Counted from the first letter of the stretch, positions 48,651-59,513 are shown. The stretch is DNA of 64,000 nucleotides from Bolinopsis microptera (GCF_026151205.1 NC_087076.1:22376828-22440827), one strand, 5' to 3'. Notes: generated from the letters alone by a model not told the origin. Numbers and translations are program-made.

Positions 48651-50318
48651 CGACGCGCCGCGCAAACTAGCATTCTTGCTTCGCGTCGACGATCGTTGTC
48701 CGTTGCTCTACTTCGCAGAGCAACGATCTCGACGGATTGACATCGTCAATCAAGATTCATGTTCAGGAACCGAAGATATGACAGAATAATACGACAAAAA
48801 TCAACGAATTTCGTCAAATTACGCGACTTTTACACCTAATTTTGCTCCAAAAGCCGCGCACTATCAAATATGGCACCTAGGCGAAACTCACTGATCATTC
48901 CAAAAAGGTATAATAAATTTGGTACTGTGAAAATTCTCACAGTCTCTAGAAAACGATGGTACAAAAATCTTGAAAATCCGAGCAAGTTTATTTTTATCGT
49001 GCACCGCCTAATCATAGATCAGGTCGAGCCCCCGACAAAGTATTATACCTTACTCGGGAATATTATAGCGGGTTAATTTATGACTGGGAAAATTAATGAC
49101 CGGGAAAAATATGACGGACTTTCCCAAAACCCGCCAAATTATCACGTCATGAATTTACGTACCGCACCGGTGGCCGTCCTGTCCACCGGTGTTTTTTGTT
49201 ACTTGTTAAAAAAGTTATTTTACCTGGGGACCTCAGGCTATCATAGAGATTTGGCGGAATGACAGGCTGAGCGCGGCCCAGTAAAAGTTAATTTAATTTA
49301 CAGTCATTGATATTACTCAGAAATAGAAAAAAAAAAAGACTATTTAAAGGAAAATAAATCTAAGCAATAATAAGTCAAATCTTCATTAAAGCGTATTCTC
49401 ATTATTATATATATCGCTAATGTTCCCTCCATTATCATTATTGATATCCCCCTACTGCTGACCGTCTGTTATAGATGGGTTTCGCTGTGTCAAGGCGAAC
49501 ATGGTGGATTTCATTTAGTTCTTATTATTATTCACCAGTTGTAGTGTAATGGTATGGGTGATATCCCTGAGTCGAGGCGATTTAAGGACCTTCATTTATA
49601 TTCCTTATTTACCATAACTAAGTTTAACTTTTATCTTGAGTACGTTGGTGAACTCTGCTGAAAGATTACGGTATCAACATTACATGACATGCCACACGGA
49701 TTCATCCATAGTTGTCAGGTCACCCACAAGATAGTAAATGTGTCATCTAGACATTATCTCTTGCCCGCATAGGAGCTCTTCCAATGGGGCGGTCCGTCAA
49801 GCTCTTTAAAATGCAACACGGCGTGACAAGTGAACATTAGTGCACTCAACCATACTTATTGAAATTGGTTATCACCTCACACATGTATAGCTTCTCGCTC
49901 ACTATAGCCCCTACAAATGCACCCTATAAATGCACCCTATAGTTCTACCATCGGGTGACAGCTGGTAACGGCTGTTACTAAGTAACTATCAAAATCAAAT
50001 CTTATCCTTATCTTCTAATCACAACTGAAGCGGCTCAACTACCTCACGGACATTGACAGCCCTGGTACAGGCGATCGAGCAGGTTCTTCGACGCGGAGAG
50101 CTGCAAGATATTACCACTATCAATTTATCACGTACCTTGTCAGTCGCTTCAAGTACATGAAATCATTGTCACATGATCATTCAAGCACGTGGGTCACATG
50201 ATCACCCACGCGACTATATATATCTCTTGATGCAAAGAATATGGCAGAGTTCAGCACCACAATTGCAATCCCGATGTGTATTGCCAGCTCTCATATGAGT
50301 GACTGATATATAACCTTA
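48651..50318. other. Repeat-derived intergenic DNA
   Basis: No supported gene. The segment GATTTGGCGGAATGACAGGC at 49246 plus GAGCGCGGCCCAGTAA recurs at 52439-52478, with the preceding GGGGACCTCAGGCTAT also shared, so at least one dispersed element ends near 49285. ATCCACTGA-type regulatory calls are not possible. Confidence 0.5.
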
Positions 50319-51179
50319 TAGTAGAGGCTCTTACGGGCATTGTCTGCTCGATACGTTAGGGACCCCAGATACACCTTACTAGACGTATTTTTGACCGTAG
50401 AATCGATTGAAAGTGGTTTCAAGATGATTGGACTGATTGTTCTGGGGTAAAATCGCAAAAAACCGATTTTTGGGCCAAAAATAGGCCAAAAAACCATGTT
50501 TTTTGATATTTTGAGCAAGTTAATTTTGTTGGCATGTCGGCAAAACTTGCATAAAGATAGCTAAAAGACAGCCGCACAAGATTGTATAAAAATAAAACAA
50601 ATCCCTCTATTTGTTCTGAGGTAAAAATCCAAAAAAGTGGTAAAAATTTTGACTTTTTTGCTTTAAGTTTGAATAATTTTTTGCAGTTGTATTAAATCAA
50701 CCCAAAAATAGTCACATCGTGTTTGCCTAAATTTTTCCTTTCCGAGAAGTACCCACTTCATATACTTAATCGAAGTTTGAATATTGTCACTCCGCAAGCG
50801 TTTTTGCCAAATTTTCGACGCGCACTACGCGCAAAAGCATTTAGTTGTTATCAATTGGCACCCGCGCGTTCATCATAAATTTCAAACAGCTATAACTCAG
50901 CGAGATTATGTCCGTTCTAGCTCATATTTTCACACTAAATAGAAAATAATGTGATCTTATTGCTGACAAAATATGGATATAATTACTTTATTTGCCTTAG
51001 AGTAATAGACTGTCAAAGTTTAAAACGCGCATTGGTATAGCACGTGACTAATAAGGCCAAATTTATACTTCTTAACATATTATCGATCCTTAGACATCAT
51101 ACTATTGTGTCCAATTAGCGGTTAGGTCTCTAAACTCGTAGCAGAAAACACGTCTTTTTGCCCGTAAGAGCCTCTACTA
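50319..51179. mobile_element. 861-bp TIR element, Harbinger-like target site
   Basis: Perfect 20-bp ends: TAGTAGAGGCTCTTACGGGC at 50319-50338 and its reverse complement ending at 51179. Flanked by TTA on both sides (50316-50318, 51180-51182), consistent with the 3-bp TWA duplication of PIF/Harbinger elements. No transposase is encoded. Confidence 0.78.
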
Positions 51180-51182
51180 TTA

Positions 51183-51729
51183 GTTATAAGTTAGGAAAGT
51201 TAGTATAAGTTAGTTAGTAGTTAGGAAAGATATTGATATATATTATTCATTGTAGTCCACTCTATCTGTAACTAAGAGTGTCTACCGTATTTATCCTACG
51301 GGTTACTTTAACCAACAATATTAGTGTCTTTATTTTGTAACCCTGAGCCTTAGGAATAGCCGTTTGGCCGGCTCATGGCTTAGATTCAAGTATAAGTAAT
51401 TAAATGATGTCACAAATACTAACTAACCTCAAGGTTACAGTTCTAAGTAAATCTTAACCAATAAAGTATAACTATATAGACGTGAGCATTAATCATCGCC
51501 CTAGTTGCTAGTACGTGTGAGCAATGAGCATCCAGTATCAATTACCCTAGTGCGGCTCCCTCCCTAGCGTATTGATGAGGTTAACTCGAACCCGGAGTCT
51601 TTAATACAACAGCAGTCTTTAACACCGTCAAATTCGAAGTCTGAAGTCTTATTGTTGTCTTAAGAGGTGGGGGGGGGGCCAATGGGTATTTTTTGTGAAA
51701 CTTGATTTCGAGATAGTAGTTGACCAACA
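51183..51729. other. Intergenic DNA, nothing recognised
   Basis: Includes a G9 run at 51668. No gene or element end identified. Confidence 0.4.
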
Positions 51730-51835
51730 AACTTTGACACACGCTGCAACCCCTTTTGATCGCGCGCGAAGCGCGCGCGGCCGGCCGGCGTGCACGCTTC
51801 GCGTGCACGAGAGGTATACAACGTGTAGCAAAACA
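51730..51835. repeat. GC-rich foldback repeat, copy 2
   Basis: Outer arms TTTGACACACGCTGCAACCC and GGTATACAACGTGTAGCAAA are imperfect inverted repeats. Between them lie two hairpins, CGCGCGC/GCGCGCG around GAA and GTGCACG/CGTGCAC around CTTCG, plus GGCCGGCC. Confidence 0.7.
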
Positions 51836-52259
51836 AACTAGGACGAGTGACTGAACTTTTGAGGGGGTCCCGGACCCGAACCCAGAAAACCTTACCGCCT
51901 GCTGGGCTTGCTAGAGGTGATCGATTTTCAACAGCACGTTTGGCGTCGCGTGTCACATCGAGTTTACCTTTCACACGCTGCATTTCGTTTAGTAGTCATG
52001 ACAACGACATGACTTTGCAAAGTTTAAAAGCTGCGATCTTTAATTTAGCCGAAAATCAAACTTTTCGGTTTAATTCAAAATCTAAGTTGTCCCCAATTGT
52101 GCTCCTGGGGAGCCTCCTTTAAATTTACGAGACGGACATTTTGTTGAAAACCGGAAGGTTCTATTTATTTTACTTTTGGAGATATTCCCCGGCCGGTAAG
52201 GTTGGCTGGGAAGAGGAATTAAAATTAAATGAGCCAATTTTACAATTCCTACCTACTAA

Positions 52260-52380
52260 ACGAGTACACACTTGACGGATGTTACTCGTCTAAATTTCTT
52301 CGAAGTAGCCCGCGCCGCTTTCTTCTCGATGGCACGAGCTACGAAGTAGCGCGCGCCGGGCCAGATCATTAACAATGGTC
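52260..52380. repeat. Dispersed repeat shared with 61755-61845
   Basis: GACGGATGTTACTC, AAATTTCTTCGAAGTAG and GCGCGCCGGGCCAGA plus CATTAACAATGGTC recur in reverse complement near 61765-61840. No termini identified. Confidence 0.7.
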
Positions 52381-52549
52381 AAGTACACACCTAAACACCT
52401 TACCTGAGGACCCCAGGCTATTTATATGTTCATTAATAAAGATTTGGCGGAATGACAGGCTGAGCGCGGCCCAGTAACTACACACCATTCGCAAATCAGA
52501 CACATGAGTGCTTGTCCTAAATGTTGTAGGTTTACAACCTACCAGGACG

Positions 52550-52627
52550 TTGACACACGCTGTAACCCTTTTTGAGCGCACGCCGGCCGGCTTCGCGTGC
52601 ACGAGAGGTATACAACGTGTAGCAACC
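52550..52627. repeat. GC-rich foldback repeat, copy 3
   Basis: Same outer arms as copy 2 (GACACACGCTGTAACCC; GGTATACAACGTGTAGCAA) but the inner hairpin region is shortened to GCACGCCGGCCGGCTTCGCG plus TGCACGAG, so pairing is weaker here. Confidence 0.68.
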
Positions 52628-52659
52628 AGGACACGCGCCGAGTTGGACTCGTCGACGGT

Positions 52660-53025
52660 CTTAATTGACGATGTCAATTCATTTCAGCTCGGCGCGGCAC
52701 AGTAGCGCATCTCGCCGATCTAGAGAAGCCTCATTGTGAGATCTGTGAGAAGCCTCATTGATCTGTGAGAAGCCTCATTGAGTGCGCGGCGCGGCACAGT
52801 AACGCATCACGCTACAACGACGGTCCTAATATTTTACGAGTGTCACCCGTTAACCTAAATGCGGCGACGAAGAGGAGACTGTCTCACACTTTTTCTTGAT
52901 TCACGATGTCAATCCTTCGCAGCTCGGTGAGGCACAGTGGTGCATCTCGCCGATCTACTGGTTGCGAGAAGAATTATTTGATGCGCGGCGCGACCTAGTA
53001 GTGCATCGCGCTACAATCACGTTAC
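52660..53025. repeat. Dispersed GC-rich repeat (CAGCTCGGC family), two copies
   Basis: Copies at 52660-52820 and 52890-53025 share GACGATGTCAATTC, CAGCTCGG, GCATCTCGCCGATCT and CATCGCGCTACAA with each other and with 3480-3710. The first includes a short AGAAGCCTCATTGATCTGTG triplication. Confidence 0.7.
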
Positions 53026-53766
53026 GTATATATGAATTTGAAAACTGGCCACGGGCCTAAATATTACATATCAATCAATTACAATTCATTAATATTACCA
53101 ATATTAAAAACTATCGAAAATATTCAAGAAAGTATTCTCTAGCCAAAGGGCTCATACGTATATATGAATACAAATTTGCTCACCATACCAGGTTAATTTC
53201 GGAATCTATTATTCGTTTCCCTTTCAGGAGTGATACCCGTGAATATATCTGTCCAGTAGTAAGACCCGGTTACGACACGGTAGGTTATGACGTTATCCGT
53301 TATAAAGTATAAACAATAAACCTATAAATTCACGCGTTGAAAAAGCAGGAAGATCAAGAACGCGCAGATGAAATTTTACTGAGCCGCGCTTTTATGTCAA
53401 GGTTGCTGGTCAAATTTTACTATTTGATCAGCGTAATCACATTGCGCGTCACGTAAACTTACAATAAATTCAGGACAGCAGACACGGACCGTTTATAGCG
53501 TACGGAGAATAGAAAAAAGTGACTGAAGAATTCCAAGTGAAAACAACCTGACCTTAAATCAATGAGGGAAGGGAAGTCAAGTTTGATGTCAAGAGACAAT
53601 AAAACGATTATTCTACAGTTAAATGTTTGTTCAAGTTTTCAGACAATTAGTTTCAAAATCACTCAATCAAAAAAAGATCAAGAATTATATAATAACTAAG
53701 AAGAAATAGCTCAATAAGTATAAAGTAATTCGTCAAACTAAAACAAAACTGCCAATAACAATATCT
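53026..53766. other. Downstream flank of the PRDM9-like gene
   Basis: AT-rich; likely includes its 3' UTR. No gene or repeat recognised. Confidence 0.4.
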
Positions 53767-54062
53767 TCAACAGGGTTTATTCTTGCAAGTAATTTCATGT
53801 TTGTTTTTGTTACTACTTTGATTGAACCTCCTATCACAGTAAGAACAGGAATATGGTTTCTCACCTGCGTGTATCCTCATGTGTCTAGTTAAATTACCCT
53901 TATCAGTAAAGCCCTTACCACACACAAAACACTTGTGTGGTCTCTCTCCAGTGTGTATCAGAGCATGTTTCTTCAGATAACGTGATTGTAAAAACAGTTT
54001 TCCACAGTACTTACACTCGTATTGTGATTCTAGCTCACGATCATCATGTGTTCGCCTGTGGT
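53767..54062 (-). CDS. PRDM9: PRDM9-like exon 8, distal part (end of finger 6, fingers 7-9)
   Basis: After the hAT-type insertion the frame reads HRRTHDD, then finger 7 (YECKYCGKLF...LKKHALIH), linker TGERPHK, finger 8 (CFVCGKGF...LTRHMRIH), linker AGEKPYS, finger 9 (CSYCDRRF...NKHEITC, last His replaced by Cys) and stop TGA at 53767. The TGERP/AGEKP linkers are canonical. Fingers are diverse, not the near-identical repeats of mammalian PRDM9. Confidence 0.85.
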
Positions 54063-57000
54063 CAGAGGCGGCTATTGAGGGCGTCCAGGCGTCCGTGGAC
54101 GCCTTAAAATTATTATCTGGTGGCTGGTGCTTAAAATAGAAATAGTAATTAGTAATAGTGTTAGGAAATAACAAATCGCAATATAAAGGTCTTCATTTAC
54201 TATCATACGTTTTAATGTAAGCGCACGCATGATCTTCGTGAAATTTTGTGTTGTAGGGAGTCCAATCCTACCTCTGGACTACTCAGCCGCGCAGTTTTAA
54301 CACATAGTTAATTGTAAACGTTACAAAGCACATCGTGCGCATCCCACTACAGGTAATCTATTATGATTTGCCTCGATTTGGGGGTCCAGGACCCTTTGCA
54401 ATTTGACTGCTATATGATACTGCGCGGCTGAGATCGTACACGTGTGGTGTCCTGTTTCACCCATGTTATAAGTTTTTGTTTTTGTTTGCTGTCGCCTGTA
54501 AAGTGTTACACATTACATTTACAAGACCCTGTGTGTTATGTAATCGGTAGTTTGGAGGGATCAGCTTGAGCCGGCTCCCAAGCCCCCCCTCCCCCCCAGT
54601 CCATCGATTGGACCCCCAACAAAACTGCCAGCCAGCTCCCACGAGCCGCCTCTGCCTGTGGTATCCAAGTTGTTCTGCTGTTATAAAAGACATAGGACAC
54701 ACATCACATCTGTATTGTTGTAGTGGATGCTCTGTACTGATATGATCATACAGTTCCTGTTCAGAAGGTTTCTTAACACCACACTGCTTGTATTGACACT
54801 TATAATTTATATGTTTTATTAGTGTGGTTATTGTAGATGTGAGAAGTGAGATGCTGCTTCTGAACAGCAGTATAATCACAGTGTGTACATTTGTACTGTT
54901 TGTCCCCATTGTGAGTTAACATGTGACGGGTAAGAAGTTGTTGGTGATCAGTTCTATATTTACAGTAGGGACAGCTCAGTCTCGCTACCTTATCGTGTAC
55001 TGTTCTGATGTGTATAGTTAAATTGGCTCTTCGAGCAAACATCTTTCCACACACATCACACTTGTGTACTTTCTCTTTGCCTGACAATCTCAGAGTCTTC
55101 CCACATGTGTGTGTCTCCAGTTCTTGTTGTGTCTTAAACAGCTTAAGACAACCAGTTGCAGTGCAATGATATTGTTGACCTGTAATAATAAAATATTACT
55201 GAAATAAAGTGAGGAATTGTTCAGCAATATCTTGAAATAAAGATAATCTTCGATGTGACCATTTAATTTACGACTATTTGTTACTATAGAATTTTTCTTA
55301 CCATTTTCAACATCAGTCTGCAACGAATACCCTAACTCTTCGAAATAGTCCTCTCCGTAGAAAACTAGTAATTCTTCTCCCAACCCAATAGGTTTATACG
55401 AATAATACTGTATTCCACCTAGAAGAATTATTCCATGATAAAAGGGTATTTTATCACCAGAATACATCGTAATACAATAGAGCTTAATAATCCGAGGATG
55501 GTAAGTTGCAGGTTGACATAGCTAATCTAAGTAAGTAAGAGTAAGTAAGTAAGATAAGTAAGAACTAAGAATGACGCATAGCAACTTAGAAAACTGGCGC
55601 ATATGTGCACCCAATTTTACCTGGGATATTTCTAACAAGAACGTTCTCTTCACATTGACCCCGAGCACAGTTAAGAAACCGTAACCAGTTGCTAGCCCTG
55701 TGACTAGCCCCATCTAGGTATATAACATCACCGTCCTGGCTAACAGCACGCCACGCATATCCACTCTCTTTATCTGAAGACTCTAACTTCTTGTACTCCT
55801 TTTCTGATATGACTTTTCCCTTGTAGTTACCTGATAAAATAGATAAATCAGAACAACCCACTTTAGGGTACAAAACGTTTATAGACTTGCTGTCTGGAGA
55901 AAGGGACAGTGGACACCAAAAAAAGAAGTAAAAGCTGATCCCAGAAAATCACGTGACTTACCCAATATACTTCCTGGTTCAATAAACTGAGACGCAAAAG
56001 CTCCATCTCCAGCCCTGGGAATTGTGGATTCTTTGATTTCGATACAACAAGGTACTGGAAAGTTTGCAGTCTTCTTAGTTCCAGGTTGGCTGATATCTTC
56101 TAAACAGGGGAGTAAAGGACCATGTAGTTCACATTCTCCCCTCACATAATCTTTACACTGCCAGCAAACTGAAAAACAGAATTTCATTAAAAACATCATT
56201 CATAAAAGAATCCACCGAATTATTACAGTAAAAGTAACAGTAACATTACTATTTAATTTAAGCAAAGATTCTTTTGAACATCTGATTCTGACGGATTATT
56301 ATAATTCAGACTTGAATTTTAGTTGCTGTTACATAACAAAAAATAGCATATAGTATTGATAAACAAATTTAAGTAAACTCCCGTCTACATTGTAACTCAC
56401 AATATTCAGACTGTAACACCTCCTCCAGATTATCGTTATCATCACGGTATGTAACCCCCTCTTTAGCAACTCTAGGAGGATTACTACGTCTATTTTTAGA
56501 AGCTTTTCCTGCACCTGCTTCAAGTTCTGTCTTGGACAATTCTTCCTGAATGTTATCTCTCTCAGCAGTCATTTCTGTTGGAACACTAATGTGTGTCTGT
56601 GCAGTGTTTGACATCTCTTCTGTTTCTTTATCTTCGTCAAACAAGCTCAGTAGATAACCATCATCCAACATTCCTAGATACTCAAAATCATCTATCTCTT
56701 CTTCTTTCTTCTCAGGGTCAGGTTCTGTCTCAGGTAACCAATAAGAAGGACGGGGAATATTGTCAATATTCTCGTACACTTCTCTGTTACTAAGTATGGT
56801 GGGGAGTTTCTTTGTTTGTGTTACAGAGCTGGAGCTGGTATTAGACTCTGTTGTTACACCAGATGTGTTATCAATTCTCACATTGTCTGTTTCACTCTTA
56901 TGATAACTGCTGCTTCTTTTATCTGGAGTTACCATGTCACTACGTTCAGTATCGTTGTGTGTACTGCTACAAGAGGGTAAGTTGTCATTCGGTTCAGGTG

Positions 57001-58625
57001 TTGTTGTGGCATATTCTTTGCTTTGTAGGATGTTACTTTTGTTAGTACTCGCTTTGGTATGGTCGCCATCATTATCTATAACAGTAATTCTATCCATATC
57101 TTTGAGCACCTCCTTCACTTTCTCGTTATACCTGCGGGATAAAGAATCAACATGTTAGCAATCTTTAATACTTTAATATGCACTAGCACTATGTAATCAA
57201 CTACAATTACAAAATATATATTATGCAGTGGTTACGAGAAGCCATAGAATTTGTATGTGTAAGACAACAAAGTATCAAAAGTAAAAACTAACTCGTCCTG
57301 AGTCATGTTGTGATGGTTATCATACAACTCAAGTGCTCGATCAAGACAAGTATCTGCCTGGTCCTTGTTTATTCTACCAAACTTATACTGTTCCTCATCA
57401 TCGTCAGGTACATCATTAGTCTTGTCTGACATAAGTTCATTATAGAGGTCAGGAGGCAGCTCAATTCTATCTATATCCTCATCTGAGGACTCTTCATTCT
57501 CCCTGTAAAGTAGTACCCATTAAATATATAATATCATAACATTGTTTAGTTCAAAATTAAAAACAAAACATCATTGAGAATCTGACAAATATTTATGCAA
57601 AAAGAAACACGGGCAAAAGTTCTAAAACACGATTATGATCAAGATTCAAGCTATTGAATCAAATTAAATAAGAAGATATAATGTAACTAACATGTCCTCC
57701 AGGAATTTCTCCCAGCCACCAGGATAAGTCTCACAAGTAATTTTATAGAACTCCTCATCAGACATAAGAGAGTCTATGTTAGCCTCACATATTTCATGTG
57801 TAAACTCAGGGTTTTCTGCAATCAGTTTACACACATCTACAGGACCTTCTCCAAGGTGAGAAGCTAGATTCTTGTTGACAAGTAGATCTTGTAATGCTGG
57901 TACAGACTCAGGTTCTGAGTGTAGGAACATCTCTAGTTCCTCTACTTCTGGAGCTTCAGCTTCTTCAGGCTGATTAACTTGTCTTACACATTCCATACAA
58001 TCCAGTTGTTCTACTTTAATCTTTTTAGTCTCAACTCTTCCATTCTTATGTTTCCCTTTCTGGGACTTCTTCTTTTTGTTGGGAGATTTCTTCTTCTTAT
58101 TGACTACAGGACTGTCTTTGTCACTGTCTGAGCTGTACCTCTCAGCGGGGTTTCTGGGATCAATATTAACAACCTCCTCAAGTTTTATCAACCCATCTTC
58201 ATACTGATTCAGCAATGTTTCATCTGCGATATGAGATAATGGTTAATATATACGAAAAATGAGTTTTGAGACTACTGTGTCATCAAAAACAAATTTCACA
58301 AAATTTGGCAATAATTTGATCTATCACAGTAGCCTTTCTGAAGTGACTATTTGAAGTTGGAGCAGAAGTTCAGAGGTTGAGAGGTTCATTAATTGTTAGT
58401 TCATTATTTGTTTAACGGATGAAAATTAAACTTACACTGTGAGTAGGCTGAGGTATGTTCCTCCCATTCTTTAGTCCGGTAACATTCCAGTGGTTCATCT
58501 AGTGTCATAAAACCCAGTTCCACCAACTTATCTCTGTTGTCTCTTATTCTTTTGTATCTTTTGAGACTGTGTTCACACACACCTCCACAGTACCTGGCCC
58601 CTTCAAACAACTTCCACAGTGACAT
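53767..58625 (-). CDS. PRDM9: PRDM9-like histone methyltransferase gene (whole locus, damaged copy)
   Basis: Nuclear PR/SET methyltransferase with DNA-binding zinc fingers; in vertebrates PRDM9 trimethylates H3K4/K36 and places meiotic recombination hotspots. Eight exons splice in phase. Order: KRAB-like N-terminus, Lys-rich and acidic middle, pre-SET knuckle (CWQCKDYVRGECELHG), PR/SET with NWLRFLNCARG and LLVFYGEDY, one isolated finger, then clustered C2H2 fingers. Tyrosines matching the catalytic ones of PRDM9 (in GYAW, QYYSY and VFYGED) are all kept. As assembled, translation stops at 54800-54802 after finger 4 (858 residues); fingers 5-9 lie beyond a one-base frameshift and a 592-bp hAT-type insertion. 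So this may be a pseudogene, a null allele, or partly an assembly error. Confidence 0.85.
54063..54654. mobile_element. hAT-type non-autonomous element inside a zinc finger
   Basis: 592 bp with 11-bp terminal inverted repeats CAGAGGCGGCT, flanked on both sides by CCTGTGGT (54055-54062 and 54655-54662), an 8-bp duplication typical of hAT elements. Removing the element and one duplication joins GYHR to RTHDD and completes finger 6. No transposase is encoded. Confidence 0.92.
54655..55179 (-). CDS. PRDM9: PRDM9-like exon 8, proximal part (fingers 1-6)
   Basis: Acceptor TTACAG. Finger 1 is isolated and atypical (YHCTATGCLKLF...LETHTC), at the place of PRDM9's lone finger. Fingers 2-4 follow: CDVCGKMF...HIRTVH, CPYCKYRT...HMLTH, CTHCDYTA...HIYNNH. 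Then a one-base shift near 54812 (TATAAATTATAAG) puts a TAA in frame; in the next frame finger 5 (CQYKQCGVKK...HISTEH) and the first part of finger 6 (CDVCPMSF...LGYHR) continue cleanly. Confidence 0.85.
55302..55418 (-). CDS. PRDM9: PRDM9-like exon 7 (end of PR/SET domain)
   Basis: Encodes GIQYYSYKPIGLGEELLVFY then GEDYFEELGYSLQTDVENG. GEELLVFYGEDY aligns with the GCELLVWYGDEY block of PRDM9 including the catalytic Tyr. Acceptor TTCTTCTAG chosen over an upstream frame because the joined protein then aligns with no gap. Donor GTAAGA. Confidence 0.88.
55621..55830 (-). CDS. PRDM9: PRDM9-like exon 6 (PR/SET core)
   Basis: Encodes GNYKGKVISEKEYKKLESSD, KESGYAWRAVSQDGDVIYLD and GASHRASNWLRFLNCARGQC then EENVLVRNIP. 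NWLRFLNCAR matches NWMRYVNCAR of PRDM9. Acceptor TTTTATCAG, donor GTAAAA. Confidence 0.9.
55962..56168 (-). CDS. PRDM9: PRDM9-like exon 5 (pre-SET knuckle)
   Basis: Encodes FCWQCKDYVRGECELHGPLL, a C-x2-C...C-x2-H knuckle matching YCEMCQNFF...CAAHGP of PRDM9, then PVPCCIEIKESTIPRAGDGA and FASQFIEPGSILG, the start of SET. Acceptor GTTTTTCAG, donor GTAAGT. Confidence 0.9.
56401..57131 (-). CDS. PRDM9: PRDM9-like exon 4 (disordered acidic region)
   Basis: 243 residues, mostly Ser/Thr/Asp/Glu-rich and probably disordered. NRRSNPPRVAKEGVTYRDDN just before the pre-SET knuckle is where SSXRD lies in PRDM9 and loosely resembles RERKGHAYKE, but I cannot confirm an SSXRD domain. Acceptor CCCGCAG, donor GTGAGT. 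Confidence 0.82.
57293..57502 (-). CDS. PRDM9: PRDM9-like exon 3
   Basis: 70 residues, acidic: ENEESSDEDIDRIELPPDLY, NELMSDKTNDVPDDDEEQYK and an end with CLDRALELYDNHHNMTQDE. No domain recognised. Acceptor TTTACAG and donor GTTAGT fit the phase of both neighbours. Confidence 0.8.
57692..58223 (-). CDS. PRDM9: PRDM9-like exon 2 (basic then acidic region)
   Basis: 177 residues: LLNQYEDGLIKLEEVVNIDP, a Lys-rich stretch (KKKKSPNKKKKSQKGKHK) that could be a nuclear signal, then Glu-rich helices and EEFYKITCETYPGGWEKFLED. No known domain recognised. Acceptor TATCGCAG, donor GTTAGT. Confidence 0.82.
58436..58625 (-). CDS. PRDM9: PRDM9-like exon 1 (KRAB-like N-terminus)
   Basis: Starts at ATG 58625 (MSLWKLFEGARYCGGVCEHS). 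LKRYKRIRDNRDKLVELGF aligns with the second half of the PRDM9 KRAB-like domain (RYRNVKRNYNALITIGL). The first half of KRAB is not evident. Donor GTAAGT. The next DNA upstream is an LTR-like repeat, so the promoter must lie in or next to it. Confidence 0.8.
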
Positions 58626-58707
58626 TATGTTCTAGATATAATTACAAACTAGATTTAGTTGGAAGCAACAGTTAGTTCATGATTTTATAACTCAACTTAG
58701 AGTTCAT

Positions 58708-59513
58708 AATTTACAAAACAGATTCAATAAATGTTTTTGCCATGAAACGGACCAAACTGATCTTAACTCATATTCCACTCATCATAGCATATCGCTTCAG
58801 CATGTACAAAGGGCATAACCTCAATCAGTTTAATGTAGTGAAATGACTGGTGTGAATGAAGTAGTGTACTAATACAAGTTGGAGAGGATCAGGTAAGCTT
58901 AGTCAGCATCCATGATGTTACAAACCCTCTGGGACATTACTGCGCCCAGTCTCCAAAGTTACAGTAAATTCCTACTACGGACAAACAAACACAGACAAAA
59001 CACCAACAAGAAACTGATATACACTAGCTAGCTCAGAGAGGAAATGAGTACCGGCTCAGGAGGTATGTCAAAACAGGGCGCCCTTTCGAACACTACTCGG
59101 GCTAGAATCAGTGCAATTCGGACACTACTATGCAACTAAACCATGCAAAACTATATAAGTACACCTATGCTGGCAAGGCAATAGGTCAGACTGCCAGTCC
59201 TGAAAACCAGTTCTATGATAAGGGTCACGCAAGCCCCGAAGGGTTAATACAAAATCAATAAATGTTTTTGCCATGAAACGGACCAAACTGATCCTAACTC
59301 ATATTCCACTCATCATAGCATATCGCTTCAGCATGTACAAAGGGCATAACCTAAATCAGTTTAATGTAGTGAAATGACAGGTGTGAATAAAGTAGTGTAC
59401 TAATACAAGTTGGAGAGGATCAGGTAAGCTTAGTCAGTATCCATGATGTTACAAACCCTCTGGGACATTACTGCGCCCAGTCTCCAAAGTTACAGTAAAT
59501 TTACAAAACAGAT
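58708..59513. mobile_element. Small element with 247-bp direct repeats
   Basis: 58724-58970 and 59255-59501 are direct repeats with about six differences, flanking 284 bp. The outside carries a duplicated TTTACAAAACAGAT (58710-58723, 59500-59513). The repeats do not start TG or end CA, so a canonical LTR element is not proven; a Penelope-type or other small retroelement is possible. It lies about 100 bp upstream of PRDM9-like exon 1. Confidence 0.65.

Noticed and set aside
54063-54654. The insertion in the finger exon as a normal intron
   Set aside because: No GT donor at the junction that would restore the finger, while 8-bp duplication and inverted ends fit a transposon.
55419-55467. Upstream extension of PRDM9-like exon 7 starting at the ATG of the open frame
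   Set aside because: It would insert extra residues in the SET domain; the TTCTTCTAG acceptor gives a gapless match to PRDM9.
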